Assembly (NCBI GenBank): GCA_021155145.1
Contig: JAJNPX010000289.1
Span: 1-13,422 of the forward strand
Direction of reading: 5' to 3'
Length of the DNA stretch: 13,422 nucleotides
DNA from: Acidisarcina sp.
GTDB lineage: Bacteria > Acidobacteriota > Blastocatellia > Pyrinomonadales > Pyrinomonadaceae
Shown here: positions 6,735-13,422 of the stretch, piece after piece
Layout: every line of letters begins with the position of its first letter
Position numbering within the stretch: position 1 is the stretch's first letter
The notes under the pieces: model-generated
Databases searched by the model: none
What the model was told of the DNA's origin: nothing
The model's input: only the letters and a program-made list of their open reading frames with translations
Translations under genes and position numbers: made by a program

Positions 6735-7829
6735 CTATAGCCGTTTGCGCAGGCGGCCCGAATGTACGACCCCGACGAGTTTTCCTTCGTCGGTCAGCAC
6801 GGCAACCGCATGAAGCCCGTTCGAATCCATCAGTTTTCGGGCATCCGCAACGGAATTATCGGTATGAACGAAATGGTCGCCGTCCGCTTTTCTCATCACC
6901 TGCCGGATACGGGTGGATCGCCATTTATCCGCATCAAGTTCCTTGATGTCGTCGAGTACAAGCATTCCCAGAAAGCGGTTCTCTTCCGCGACCGGGAACG
7001 ATGCCCGCCGATGCATCGGCAAGATGTCATCCACGAACTTCTGGATAACGGTCTCGGGCGGAATGGCGTACGGGAGCATCATAATTGTTTCGACGCGGAT
7101 ATGCTCTTCAGAGTTTACTTCGCGAATGATCGAGGTTGCTGAATCGAGAAGAAAAATGCCCACGACCACGGCCCAGAAACCCGTAAAGAACTCACCCCTG
7201 ACAATGACAAAGATCAACCCCAGAACGATCAACCCGACGGCGATCATCTGGCCGCAGCGTCCCGTCAGGACCGTGGCATCATTGAGATCTTTTCCCTGCT
7301 TCCACAGATAGGCACGCAGAACCCGGCCGCCGTCGAGCGGATAACCCGGGAAGAGGTTGAATACGGCTACCAGGAAATTTGTGAGGGCCAGCAGGAAGAG
7401 GATCAGCGTAAGAATGTCGGTTCCGATCTGATTCGAGATGCCGATCATGCCGACAAAGATCAGAGTAAGGAGGAAACTTGCGGCCGGGCCGGCGATCGCG
7501 ATCCTGAATTCGGCCCGGGGAGTTTCGGGCGCGTGCTGAAACCGAGCGAGGCCGCCGAACGGATGGAGTATGATCTCAAGCACGTTGAGGCCCTCCATTC
7601 GGGCTACGAGCGCGTGGGCATATTCATGCAGGAAGATGGAGGCGAAGAACAGGAATGTGGCAGATAGAGCCAGCAGCGTGCTGCCGAGCAGGTTCCGCAC
7701 GAGCGGTTCCAGACTGGCCGCGGTGATCACCGTGAGAAGCACGATAACGAGCAGCCATCGCAGGTCAACGCGCACCGGTATGCCGGAAACACTCGCTAGC
7801 GTGAACTGTCGCTTCAAAATTTCCAGCAC
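6735..7829 (-). CDS. M50 site-2 protease with C-terminal CBS domain pair
   Basis: A 364-residue intramembrane zinc metalloprotease. Around six hydrophobic segments fill residues 22-235. The zinc motif HEYAH (His68-Glu69-xx-His72) and the third ligand in NLFPGYPLDGGRVLRA (Asp166) are both intact, so catalysis is expected; the order matches the SpoIVFB-like group of site-2 proteases. Residues about 245-364 form two CBS domains (IPPETVIQKFVDDIL..., then NSVADARKLMDSNGLHAVAVL...), which in related proteins bind adenine nucleotides and regulate activity. Substrates are unknown; candidates are anti-sigma factors or transmembrane regulators. The start is GTG at 7829: an in-frame TAG lies a short way upstream and no ATG start is available in between. 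It is 57 bases after recF and 109 before cdaA. Confidence 0.9.
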   Translation of the reverse strand: MLEILKRQFTLASVSGIPVRVDLRWLLVIVLLTVITAASLEPLVRNLLGSTLLALSATFLFFASIFLHEYAHALVARMEGLNVLEIILHPFGGLARFQHAPETPRAEFRIAIAGPAASFLLTLIFVGMIGISNQIGTDILTLILFLLALTNFLVAVFNLFPGYPLDGGRVLRAYLWKQGKDLNDATVLTGRCGQMIAVGLIVLGLIFVIVRGEFFTGFWAVVVGIFLLDSATSIIREVNSEEHIRVETIMMLPYAIPPETVIQKFVDDILPMHRRASFPVAEENRFLGMLVLDDIKELDADKWRSTRIRQVMRKADGDHFVHTDNSVADARKLMDSNGLHAVAVLTDEGKLVGVVHSGRLRKRL

Positions 7830-7886
7830 GAGAAACAGCTTAATCCAATCGCCGCCGCATTTCTATAAAAAGAGCGGCCCGAAAGA

Positions 7887-9008
7887 TCAGACGGTTGTTG
7901 CAATTTCGGTTTGTGGATCGATCTGTCCGTTCGACACTCGGTGAATTACGGCCCGTGTACCAAATTCTAACGCGAAGGAATCTTTGGAAGTCGTGACAAA
8001 CGTCTGCGTGCGGCCATCCAGATACTCCAGGAGTTGGCCGATCCGGCGATAGTCGAGTTCCGCATCGAGGTCGTCCAAGAGAAATAGCGGATATTCGCCC
8101 CGCTGAGCATAGAAAATATCGATATTCGCCAGCAGCAGGAGAAGCAGTGCAGAACGCTGCTGGCCGGATGAGCCGAACCTGCGAATATCGTGACCGTCGA
8201 GCATTACCTCAAGGTCGTCGCGGTGCGGCCCGATGAGCGAGTAGCCGCTCGCCATCTCTGCCTGCAGCCTGATCTCGAGGCGGCTGAAAAGCAGCGATTC
8301 ATAGTCATCCAGATCGCCCTTTTCCTCGAGCGATGAGGCATACCTGATCGTGATCGCCTCACCTCCAAAGAGTTTAATTGCGAGCGCTTCATTCAGGCGC
8401 TGGACGATCCTTACGCGCGAGCGGTGTATCTTTGCCGAGTGCTTTACCAGCTGTTCATTCCACGGAGCGATGACCTCTACCACCTTCGACAGCGGTAGAT
8501 CTTGCTCCTGGGCCGATTGGAGGAGAGCGTTTTTCTGTTTCAGTACCCGGTTAAAGTCAGCGATGGTTTGAATATATGGCGGATGCACGGCGGTGATCGA
8601 ATCATCCAGGAAGCGGCGCCGATGCTCGGGTGTGCCGCGAATTATCTCGAGCTGATCGGCGTTAAATACAAAAGCGTGGAGTTCCCCGAGATATCTCTGC
8701 ACGGTCTCTCGTTTACCATTGACCGAAAATGCCTTGCTGTTGCCTTCGAGGACGACCCGAAGCTCGTGGACGATCTCCTCAGACACCTGTATCCGGGCAA
8801 CCACGATCGCCGAGGTCTCGTTAAAAGCGATCGCCTCCGACAACTTAGAGGTACGGAACGAACGGGTCGTGGCGAGCAGGTGAATCGCCTCGAGCCAGTT
8901 GGTCTTGCCTTGACCGTTCTCTCCTAGTAATATGTTCAGGCCGTTTCCGCAGACGACATTCCCCCTTAAATTGCGGAAATTCCGGGCCTCGAGTTCGGTT
9001 AATAGCAT
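7887..9008 (-). CDS. recF: DNA replication and repair protein RecF
   Basis: A 373-residue SMC-like ATPase that loads RecA onto gaps in single-stranded DNA together with RecO and RecR. Present are the N-terminal ELEARNFRNL strand, Walker A GENGQGKTN (29-37, catalytic Lys35), the ABC signature FGSSGQQRS and the Walker B region FLLDDLDAELD, in correct order and spacing for RecF. Length is normal. The ATG at 9008 lacks a Shine-Dalgarno sequence, but an extended -10 box sits six bases upstream, suggesting a leaderless message. RecF is usually found next to dnaA/dnaN; here it heads a minus-strand group with the M50 protease, cdaA and cdaR, an unusual placement. It is divergent from the thioredoxin gene across a 199-base gap (9009-9207). 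Confidence 0.96.
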   Translation of the reverse strand: MLLTELEARNFRNLRGNVVCGNGLNILLGENGQGKTNWLEAIHLLATTRSFRTSKLSEAIAFNETSAIVVARIQVSEEIVHELRVVLEGNSKAFSVNGKRETVQRYLGELHAFVFNADQLEIIRGTPEHRRRFLDDSITAVHPPYIQTIADFNRVLKQKNALLQSAQEQDLPLSKVVEVIAPWNEQLVKHSAKIHRSRVRIVQRLNEALAIKLFGGEAITIRYASSLEEKGDLDDYESLLFSRLEIRLQAEMASGYSLIGPHRDDLEVMLDGHDIRRFGSSGQQRSALLLLLLANIDIFYAQRGEYPLFLLDDLDAELDYRRIGQLLEYLDGRTQTFVTTSKDSFALEFGTRAVIHRVSNGQIDPQTEIATTV

Positions 9009-9014
9009 TTCAAA

Positions 9015-9023
9015 ATTCTAGCA
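9015..9023 (-). promoter_or_regulatory. Extended -10 promoter placed for a leaderless recF transcript
   Basis: On the minus strand TGC-TAGAAT (9023 down to 9015) is a good extended -10 element. Exactly six bases separate it from the recF ATG, so transcription would begin at or next to the A of the start codon. No -35 box of quality was found, as is common for extended -10 promoters. It would drive recF and probably the protease, cdaA and cdaR behind it. Confidence 0.45.
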
Positions 9024-9156
9024 TGTTCGATTTGTACCCGACGTTTTTGGGATGTGCCTGTCTGCGTTGATCTGGAATGTCACCTTCTCTCTCAAATTGA
9101 CCGGAAAACGGGAAATTTCTGGAGTTCGGCTAGATTCGGGATGTATTATAGATAGG

Positions 9157-9171
9157 GAGTGTTATACACTC
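9157..9171. promoter_or_regulatory. Palindrome upstream of the thioredoxin gene, possible operator
   Basis: GAGTGT-TAT-ACACTC, six-base arms exactly complementary around a 3-base centre, 36 bases before the ATG at 9208. A TATTAT sequence (9144-9149) lies just upstream, and a poor -35/-10 pair (TTTAAC 9172-9177, TACATT 9195-9200) just downstream. A dimeric repressor could bind here, but no regulator can be named. Confidence 0.4.
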
Positions 9172-9207
9172 TTTAACATTATTGAACTCTTAGGTACATT
9201 CAGATCG

Positions 9208-9714
9208 ATGCGGATAGTCTCAACAATACTCCTCTCACTTTTGTTGACGTTTGCTGTGTACGGACAGCAAAACCTTCAGGTGGGGCAGCCGGCCCCGGAT
9301 TTTGTCGCGCAGACGATAGACGGGCAGACGATAAACCTTAAAGACCTTCAAGGAAAGGTCGTGATGCTCACGTTCTGGTCGACAAAGTGCGAGATCTGCC
9401 ATAGCGAGATCCCAAAGATGAATCAGATCGTGGACCGCTATAAGGGCAAAGACGTGGTCTTCCTGGCACTCACGATGGAAAACGAAGCCAAGGTCAATCC
9501 GTACCTGAGAAAGAATCCATTCAACTACACGATCCTGACGAACGGGTTTGGGGTCGTGCTCAAGTATGCCAACATGTCGAAGGACGGCGGCATAAATATG
9601 GGCTTTCCCTCTTATTTTCTCATCAATAAACAAGGCGCGATCCACTTGAGGTCGGAGGGTTGGGACAAGACACAGAGCCTCGACAATCAAATATCAAGAT
9701 TATTGACCGAGTAG
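9208..9714 (+). CDS. Secreted TlpA/ResA-like thiol-disulfide oxidoreductase
   Basis: A 168-residue thioredoxin-fold protein with an N-terminal signal sequence (MRIVSTILLSLLLTFAVYG, cut probably before QQNLQVGQ). The domain begins VGQPAPDF, typical of TlpA/ResA/AhpC-TSA proteins, and carries the active site Cys61-Glu-Ile-Cys64 in FWSTKCEICHSEIP, with cis-proline at Pro134 (MGFPSYFLI). It likely reduces disulfides in the periplasm, for example in cytochrome c assembly or on copper-bearing proteins; the specific target is unknown. The same frame is open back to 9052, but the ATG at 9208 is chosen because the signal peptide starts there and no known domain lies upstream. A strong terminator follows 29 bases after the stop. 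The palindrome at 9157-9171 may control it. Confidence 0.9.
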   Translation: MRIVSTILLSLLLTFAVYGQQNLQVGQPAPDFVAQTIDGQTINLKDLQGKVVMLTFWSTKCEICHSEIPKMNQIVDRYKGKDVVFLALTMENEAKVNPYLRKNPFNYTILTNGFGVVLKYANMSKDGGINMGFPSYFLINKQGAIHLRSEGWDKTQSLDNQISRLLTE

Positions 9715-9743
9715 GGTCAACGCGAGTTTGCTACTCCAATTTT

Positions 9744-9778
9744 CCCCTGCCGATGGGCATCGGCAGGGGATCTTTTTT
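9744..9778 (+). terminator. Strong rho-independent terminator after the thioredoxin gene
   Basis: An 11-bp perfect stem, CCCCTGCCGAT (9744-9754) and ATCGGCAGGGG (9759-9769), with a 4-base GGGC loop, followed by ATCTTTTTT (9770-9778). This is a textbook intrinsic terminator for the gene ending at 9714 and isolates the following tRNA. Confidence 0.95.
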
Positions 9779-9792
9779 GCATTCCGACAGGG

Positions 9793-9821
9793 TTGTTTTG
9801 GATCGTCGATTTGTTTATAGT
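9793..9821 (+). promoter_or_regulatory. Sigma70-like promoter of tRNA-Ser
   Basis: TTGTTT (9793-9798), 17-base spacer, TATAGT (9816-9821): four of six and five of six matches to the consensus boxes, with ideal spacing. Transcription would begin near 9828, about 27 bases before the tRNA's first base, fitting a short leader removed by RNase P. Confidence 0.7.
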
Positions 9822-9854
9822 TCTTAACTTAGCCGCCCGGTTGAAGGGCGATAC

Positions 9855-9940
9855 GGAGAGGTAGCCTAATTGGTAAGGCAGTAGTCTTGAAAACTACCGC
9901 GGGTGACCGCTTGCAGGTTCGAGTCCTGTCCTCTCCGCCA
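9855..9940 (+). tRNA. tRNA-Ser (anticodon UGA)
   Basis: Acceptor GGAGAGG (9855-9861) pairs with CCTCTCC (9930-9936), discriminator G, and an encoded CCA at 9938-9940. The anticodon stem GTAGT/ACTAC (9881-9885/9893-9897) encloses CTTGAAA, whose anticodon is TGA (9888-9890), reading UCA and related serine codons. The long variable arm with a GCGG/CCGC stem (9899-9902/9907-9910) is the class II feature expected of serine tRNA. The T arm GCAGG-TTCGAGT-CCTGT closes with one G-U pair. All arms form without mismatches that would suggest a pseudogene. No attachment site or integrase is seen around it. Bases 9941-10014 hold nothing I can identify. Confidence 0.97.
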
Positions 9941-10014
9941 TCTTGGCCTCATACGCGAATTCACCTAAATACTGTTCAAGCCCGCGCTCGGCCCCGGACC
10001 CTCACGAACCACCC

Positions 10015-10042
10015 TTGTCACGGAATCGCATTGTGGTATAAG
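10015..10042 (+). promoter_or_regulatory. Promoter of the fadR-like/acyl-CoA ligase operon
   Basis: TTGTCA (10015-10020), 16-base spacer, TATAAG (10037-10042), five of six and four of six matches to the sigma70 boxes. Transcription would begin about 10049, four bases before the palindromic operator at 10053-10070, an arrangement that suits repression by a protein binding over the start region. Confidence 0.6.
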
Positions 10043-10052
10043 GTCTATATAC

Positions 10053-10070
10053 TGAATGAGTGTTCATTCA
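10053..10070. promoter_or_regulatory. FadR-box operator (palindromic TetR-family site)
   Basis: TGAATGAGTGTTCATTCA: two perfect 7-base half sites (TGAATGA and TCATTCA) separated by GTGT. The arms, spacer length and total of 18 bases equal the Bacillus FadR (TetR-family, not E. coli GntR-type) box TGAATGAMTANTCATTCA as I recall it; only two spacer positions differ. It lies between the predicted promoter and the regulator's start, so it likely mediates autoregulation, with the downstream ligase co-regulated. This is a sequence match; binding is inferred. Confidence 0.8.
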
Positions 10071-10082
10071 TAAAGTAGGCAG

Positions 10083-10715
10083 TTGGAAGATACAAATACC
10101 AAAAAGATGCGTGGTACACGGGCGAACGGTGCCGCTAAGGTCGGCGACAAACGCGAGGCAATATTGCGGGCAAGCATAAAGGTCTTCGCCGCAAAAGGGT
10201 TCTTCAGCTCAAAGGTCTCGGATATCGCCCGCGAGGCCGGGATAGCCGATGGCACGGTCTATCTTTACTTCAAGGGTAAGGATGAGATCCTCCATTCGAT
10301 ATTCGATAGGGCGATGTCCGAGTTCATCGATGAAGGCCTAAAGGAGCTTAGCCAGATCAGCGATCCAACGAACAAGCTCGAGCGGATCGCCCGGATGCAT
10401 CTCGAGCGCCTCGGTGCCGATCGCGACCTTGCCGTCGTATTTCAGGTCGAACTTCGCGGCTCGACCAAATTTATGAAGGAATTTTCCGCAGCGGGGTTTG
10501 CGAGCTATCTGGACATCATCAAGGCCACGATCGAAGAGGGGCAGAAGCACGGCATTTTCCGTTCGGATATTAAGCCAATCGTTTGCGCGAAAATACTCTA
10601 TGGCTCGTTGGACGAGATGGTGACGAACTGGATACTTTCGGAAAACCGATATCCGCTGGCCCCGATGGCAGACGAAGTGCTCAAGATATTTCTCGGAGGT
10701 ATTCTTGCGAAGTGA
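10083..10715 (+). CDS. fadR: TetR-family transcriptional regulator, FadR-like (fatty-acid responsive)
   Basis: A 210-residue repressor. The TetR DNA-binding domain is at about 22-70: KREAILRASIKVFAAKGF, then FSSKVSDIAREAGIADGTVY and LYFKGKDEIL, closely resembling Bacillus FadR (YsiA). The C-terminal segment, with DLAVVFQVELR and LYGSLDEMVTNWILSENRYPL, resembles its ligand domain, where acyl-CoA binds and releases DNA. It probably represses this operon and other beta-oxidation genes when long-chain acyl-CoA is low. Start uncertain: the chosen start is TTG at 10083, with AGTAGG only three bases before it; the ATG at 10107 is the alternative and would lose just eight residues. The stop overlaps the next gene's start by 4 bases. 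The FadR box at 10053 lies in its leader. Confidence 0.88.
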   Translation: MEDTNTKKMRGTRANGAAKVGDKREAILRASIKVFAAKGFFSSKVSDIAREAGIADGTVYLYFKGKDEILHSIFDRAMSEFIDEGLKELSQISDPTNKLERIARMHLERLGADRDLAVVFQVELRGSTKFMKEFSAAGFASYLDIIKATIEEGQKHGIFRSDIKPIVCAKILYGSLDEMVTNWILSENRYPLAPMADEVLKIFLGGILAK

Positions 10716-12598
10716 ACGATAAGAGCATCGGCGCAGCGGCAGACCCAAGAAAGATCAAAACTCGCGGTACGCCCTTATTCGAAGGGGAGCCACAAACCCT
10801 GGGCGAGCTATTCATCAAGGCCGCCAACGACCATTCTCTTTCCGACGCACTTAATTTCAAAACAGATGACGGCTGGCAGAGCCTTTCCTCCGTCCAGGTC
10901 CTCGACCGGGCCCAAGACATCGCACTCGGACTATATTCGCTTGGGCTCAGAAAAGGCGACCGTGCTGCGATAATGGCGGACAATTCGGCGGAGTGGACGT
11001 TGGCCGATGCGGGCTGCCAGTTTGCCGGGATCCTCGATGTCCCGATCTACACGACGCTTGCGCCTGCATCGGTCGAGTTCGTCCTCAAGGATTCAGGATC
11101 CAGGGTCATTTTCCTTGAGGGCTGCGAGATGTATGAAAGGGTAGCGGAGGCGATCGGATCCTGTTCGTCGCTCGAAAAGCTCATCTTTTTTGATCGATCG
11201 GGTGTCGAGGTGCCGGGTGCGATCTCGCTTGCCGAGTTGGAGGCGATGGGCGCAAAGCTTCGCGACGGCGAGCCGGACCTCTTGCAGGAGCTTTTGAAAG
11301 CGACAAGATCAAGCGATATCGCGACTCTGATCTACACCAGCGGCACAACGGGCGAGCCCAAAGGGGTGATGTTGACGCACTCGAACATCATTTCCAACGT
11401 CATAGATTGCGGCGAGAAATACACGTTTGGCGATCACGACATTCCCCTCTCAGTGCTGCCTCTTTCTCACATATTCGAGCGCTCGGCGATGTACCTCTAT
11501 TTTTTGCATGGGATGTCGGTTCACTATGCCGAATCGATCGAAAAGGTGCCCGAGAACCTGCGCGAGGTCCGCCCGACGATTCTGATCGGCGTACCGCGGA
11601 TCTTTGAAAAGGTTTATGCGAAGGCGAAACTCAGGGCCGCGCAGAGCGGCGGGCTCAAGGAGAAGATATTTGACTGGGCGATAGAGGTCGCTAAAGAGTA
11701 CGCCTTAAAGAAAGAGGGACGCGCGGCGTTGCCGATCGGTTTACGTCTGAAGCATGCGATCTCGGATCGCCTCGTTTACAGAAAACTGAGAGAGTTTTTT
11801 GGCGGCAGGCTCCGCTACTGCATTACCGGCGGAGCGGCGCTGCCCGACGAGATCTTTCTGATCTTCACCGGAGCCGGCATTTCGATAATGCAGGGGTACG
11901 GATTGACCGAGACATCGCCCGTGATCTCGTCAAATAATCCTATCGACTGCAAGCTTGGCACAGTGGGAAAGCCGATCAGAAATGTCCAGATCCGGACTGC
12001 TGCCGATGGAGAAGTTGAGGTCGCCGGGCCCGGGGTGACCCCCGGTTACTATAAACGGGAACAAGCTACTCGCGAATCGTTTACCGACGACGGATGGTTT
12101 AGGACCGGTGACATAGGCGAGATAGACGCGGACGGCTTCTTGAAGATCACGGACCGGAAAAAAGAACTCTTCAAAACTTCGGGCGGCAAGTACATCGCAC
12201 CTTCCCCTATCGAACAGATGATCCGTTCGTCACGTTTCGTAAATCAAGCGGTTTTGATAGGCAATGGGCGAAAGTTTGCGGCCGCGCTCATCGTACCCAA
12301 CTTCGAGATGCTGGATTCATACGCGAAACATAAGGGATTCAGCCCGATGAAGCCGTCAGAGTATTGCGCGGATCCTCGCATCATCGACCTCTTCGAACGG
12401 CAGGTCCGATCGGTGACCGGCGGGCTTGCGAAATTCGAGACCGTAAAACGCATCGCTTTGCTCGAGAACGAACTCTCGGTCGTGGGCGGCGAGTTGACGC
12501 CTACAATGAAACTTAAACGCCGCGTGATCGATGAGAAATACCGGGACCTGATCGACCGCATCTACGAGGAAGCGGAAAAAGAACGGCCCGCCGAGTAG
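10712..12598 (+). CDS. Long-chain fatty acid--CoA ligase (AMP-forming)
   Basis: A 628-residue adenylate-forming enzyme of the FadD/long-chain acyl-CoA synthetase group, which activates fatty acids with ATP and CoA, giving acyl-CoA, AMP and pyrophosphate. Motifs are LIYTSGTTGEPKG (206-218, phosphate loop), QGYGLTETSP (394-403, with Glu400), GWFRTGDIG (Asp467, ATP ribose), and the hinge ITDRKKELFKTSGGKYIAP including Lys493. The sequence FKTSGGKYIAPSPIE is typical of long-chain enzymes rather than acetyl-CoA synthetase. The GTG start at 10712 has Shine-Dalgarno GGAGGT at 10695-10700 and overlaps the fadR stop (GTGA), showing translational coupling; the longer open frame back to 10583 is rejected because it lies inside fadR. 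Acyl-CoA made here is the likely signal for the upstream repressor. Expected to be membrane-associated. Confidence 0.95.
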   Translation: MNDKSIGAAADPRKIKTRGTPLFEGEPQTLGELFIKAANDHSLSDALNFKTDDGWQSLSSVQVLDRAQDIALGLYSLGLRKGDRAAIMADNSAEWTLADAGCQFAGILDVPIYTTLAPASVEFVLKDSGSRVIFLEGCEMYERVAEAIGSCSSLEKLIFFDRSGVEVPGAISLAELEAMGAKLRDGEPDLLQELLKATRSSDIATLIYTSGTTGEPKGVMLTHSNIISNVIDCGEKYTFGDHDIPLSVLPLSHIFERSAMYLYFLHGMSVHYAESIEKVPENLREVRPTILIGVPRIFEKVYAKAKLRAAQSGGLKEKIFDWAIEVAKEYALKKEGRAALPIGLRLKHAISDRLVYRKLREFFGGRLRYCITGGAALPDEIFLIFTGAGISIMQGYGLTETSPVISSNNPIDCKLGTVGKPIRNVQIRTAADGEVEVAGPGVTPGYYKREQATRESFTDDGWFRTGDIGEIDADGFLKITDRKKELFKTSGGKYIAPSPIEQMIRSSRFVNQAVLIGNGRKFAAALIVPNFEMLDSYAKHKGFSPMKPSEYCADPRIIDLFERQVRSVTGGLAKFETVKRIALLENELSVVGGELTPTMKLKRRVIDEKYRDLIDRIYEEAEKERPAE

Positions 12599-12637
12599 GT
12601 CTCTGCACGGGCCGATCTCAAGATGTATGAATCGAGG

Positions 12638-13422
12638 CTAGAACGGCCGGATCGGGATCGGGACCCGTCCCGGTATCCCGACCACCGCTTCGAGCAGGAT
12701 GTCGCCGATAGATTTCTTCGACTTATCGACCTCAACAATATCGTAGGGTTGGAGCATTATGTCCTGCTGTTCGCCTTTCTTGATCTGATCGTAATTTACC
12801 GCGATGACCTCAGGCTGCGGAGATCCGACCTTTCGCCGATAGACCTTTACATTCTTGGTCTTTGCCTCGCGTGTGATACCGCTCGCCATGGCGATCGCCT
12901 GCGTGAGCGGAAGTCCGCCCGGAGGCATATCCAGCTCGCCGGGCCTAATGACCTCGCCCGTTACATATACCGGCGAAGATTTTTGAACGACGATAATGTC
13001 GCCCGGAAAGATCTGGGGGTTTGCTTCGTCGAGTCCCTGGCGGAGCGCCGCAAGGCTGTAAAGCCGCGATGGCACGTCGAGCGAATCGCCGCCGGCGGCC
13101 TTCCAGTCATTCTCCGCGGTCAGCTCTGCGCAGATCGGCGAACGGGTCCGAAATACCTGGATCATCCCTCCGCTTTTCTCGGTCACGCCCCCGGCAAACG
13201 AGATCAGCTCTAAAAGCGTAGCGCGCCTTGTAAGGTCGACCTGCTGCTGCTGTCTGACCTCACCGTAGATACTGACCGGCGGCCGGCTGTTTCGCTTGGT
13301 GACGCGCAGGCTAAGCTGCGGATTCCTCAGAGATTTCGCAAGAAGTTTGGATATCTCGGCCCTGAGTTGCCGTTCGGTCTGGCACTTGGCCATTATCGGC
13401 TTCTCGAAAAAGGGCACCTCGA
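12638..13422 (-). CDS. SLBB-domain polysaccharide export protein, C-terminal part (5' end outside window)
   Basis: About 260 residues of a Wza-like outer-envelope exporter; the frame is open through the right edge, so the real start is outside and the GTG at 13417 is internal. The first residues resemble the end of the poly-export domain (QTERQLRAEISKLL, then LRNPQLSLRV). Two SLBB-like domains follow, each starting with a GEV: IYGEVRQQQQVDL with LISFAGGV, and YVTGEVIRPGELDMPPGG with LTQAIAMASGITREAKTKNV; between them PQIFPGDIIVVQK. Such proteins export capsule or exopolysaccharide. The C-terminus is short and proline-rich (VVGIPGRVPIPIRPF). The 39-base gap to the convergent ligase (12599-12637) has no terminator with a T-run, though CGGCCCG/CGGGCCG arms (12584-12590/12608-12614) could pair. 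Confidence 0.88.
   Translation of the reverse strand, partial: EVPFFEKPIMAKCQTERQLRAEISKLLAKSLRNPQLSLRVTKRNSRPPVSIYGEVRQQQQVDLTRRATLLELISFAGGVTEKSGGMIQVFRTRSPICAELTAENDWKAAGGDSLDVPSRLYSLAALRQGLDEANPQIFPGDIIVVQKSSPVYVTGEVIRPGELDMPPGGLPLTQAIAMASGITREAKTKNVKVYRRKVGSPQPEVIAVNYDQIKKGEQQDIMLQPYDIVEVDKSKKSIGDILLEAVVGIPGRVPIPIRPF

Noticed and set aside
7855..7880. Possible internal promoter TATAGA before the M50 protease
   Set aside because: The -35 candidate is poor and the gene lies close behind recF, so read-through is simpler.
9052..9207. Longer N-terminus of the thioredoxin-like protein
   Set aside because: The 52 extra residues resemble no known domain and precede an obvious signal peptide that should be N-terminal.
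10583..10711. Longer N-terminus of the acyl-CoA ligase starting at 10583
   Set aside because: It runs inside fadR in another frame; the GTG at 10712 has a Shine-Dalgarno GGAGGT and a normal N-terminus.
12584..12614. CGGCCCG/CGGGCCG inverted repeat as a terminator of the acyl-CoA ligase
   Set aside because: Loop of 17 bases and no T-run after it; at best a weak hairpin.
13415..13417. GTG as start of the SLBB protein
   Set aside because: The frame stays open to the window edge and the first residues are mid-domain for a polysaccharide export protein.

Overview
The window reads as chromosomal DNA of a moderately GC-rich Gram-negative-type bacterium. The mix of genes (a CdaA/CdaR pair, a CBS-tagged M50 protease, a PDZ-containing O-antigen ligase, an SLBB polysaccharide export protein, a TetR-type FadR with its acyl-CoA ligase) would suit the Acidobacteriota (Blastocatellia-like). 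That placement is an inference from gene style and is unproven, as no rRNA or taxonomic marker was compared. Most genes look intact and housekeeping-like. I see no insertion sequence, prophage, CRISPR array or toxin-antitoxin pair.

Left part (1-2569, plus strand): the C-terminal end of a PiT-type phosphate transporter, then nadA (quinolinate synthase, a 4Fe-4S enzyme). An imperfect inverted repeat touches the nadA stop codon, followed by a small 4Fe-4S ferredoxin and a dihydrofolate-reductase-fold protein. Middle-left (2559-4862): a minus-strand O-antigen ligase/Wzy-like membrane protein with a PDZ-like domain in a large loop, transcribed divergently from a small serine esterase. Middle (4859-9008, minus strand): a likely operon in the order recF, CBS-containing M50 site-2 protease, cdaA (diadenylate cyclase), cdaR (YbbR). 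This ties c-di-AMP synthesis to a recombination mediator and an intramembrane protease that could sense nucleotides.

Right part (9208-12598, plus strand): a secreted TlpA/ResA-like thioredoxin closed by a strong intrinsic terminator; a tRNA-Ser(UGA) with its own sigma70-like promoter; then a two-gene fatty-acid unit. In that unit a TetR-family FadR-like repressor and a long-chain acyl-CoA ligase overlap by 4 bases. An 18-bp palindrome nearly identical to the Bacillus FadR box, as I recall it, sits just after the predicted transcription start, so an autoregulated, acyl-CoA-responsive operon is the natural reading. At the right edge (12638-13422, minus strand) lies the C-terminal part of an SLBB-domain polysaccharide export protein.

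No wholly novel system is evident. The points most worth following are the PDZ-in-ligase architecture, the FadR box, the CBS protease beside the c-di-AMP cyclase, and the GCAGA-type intergenic repeat.
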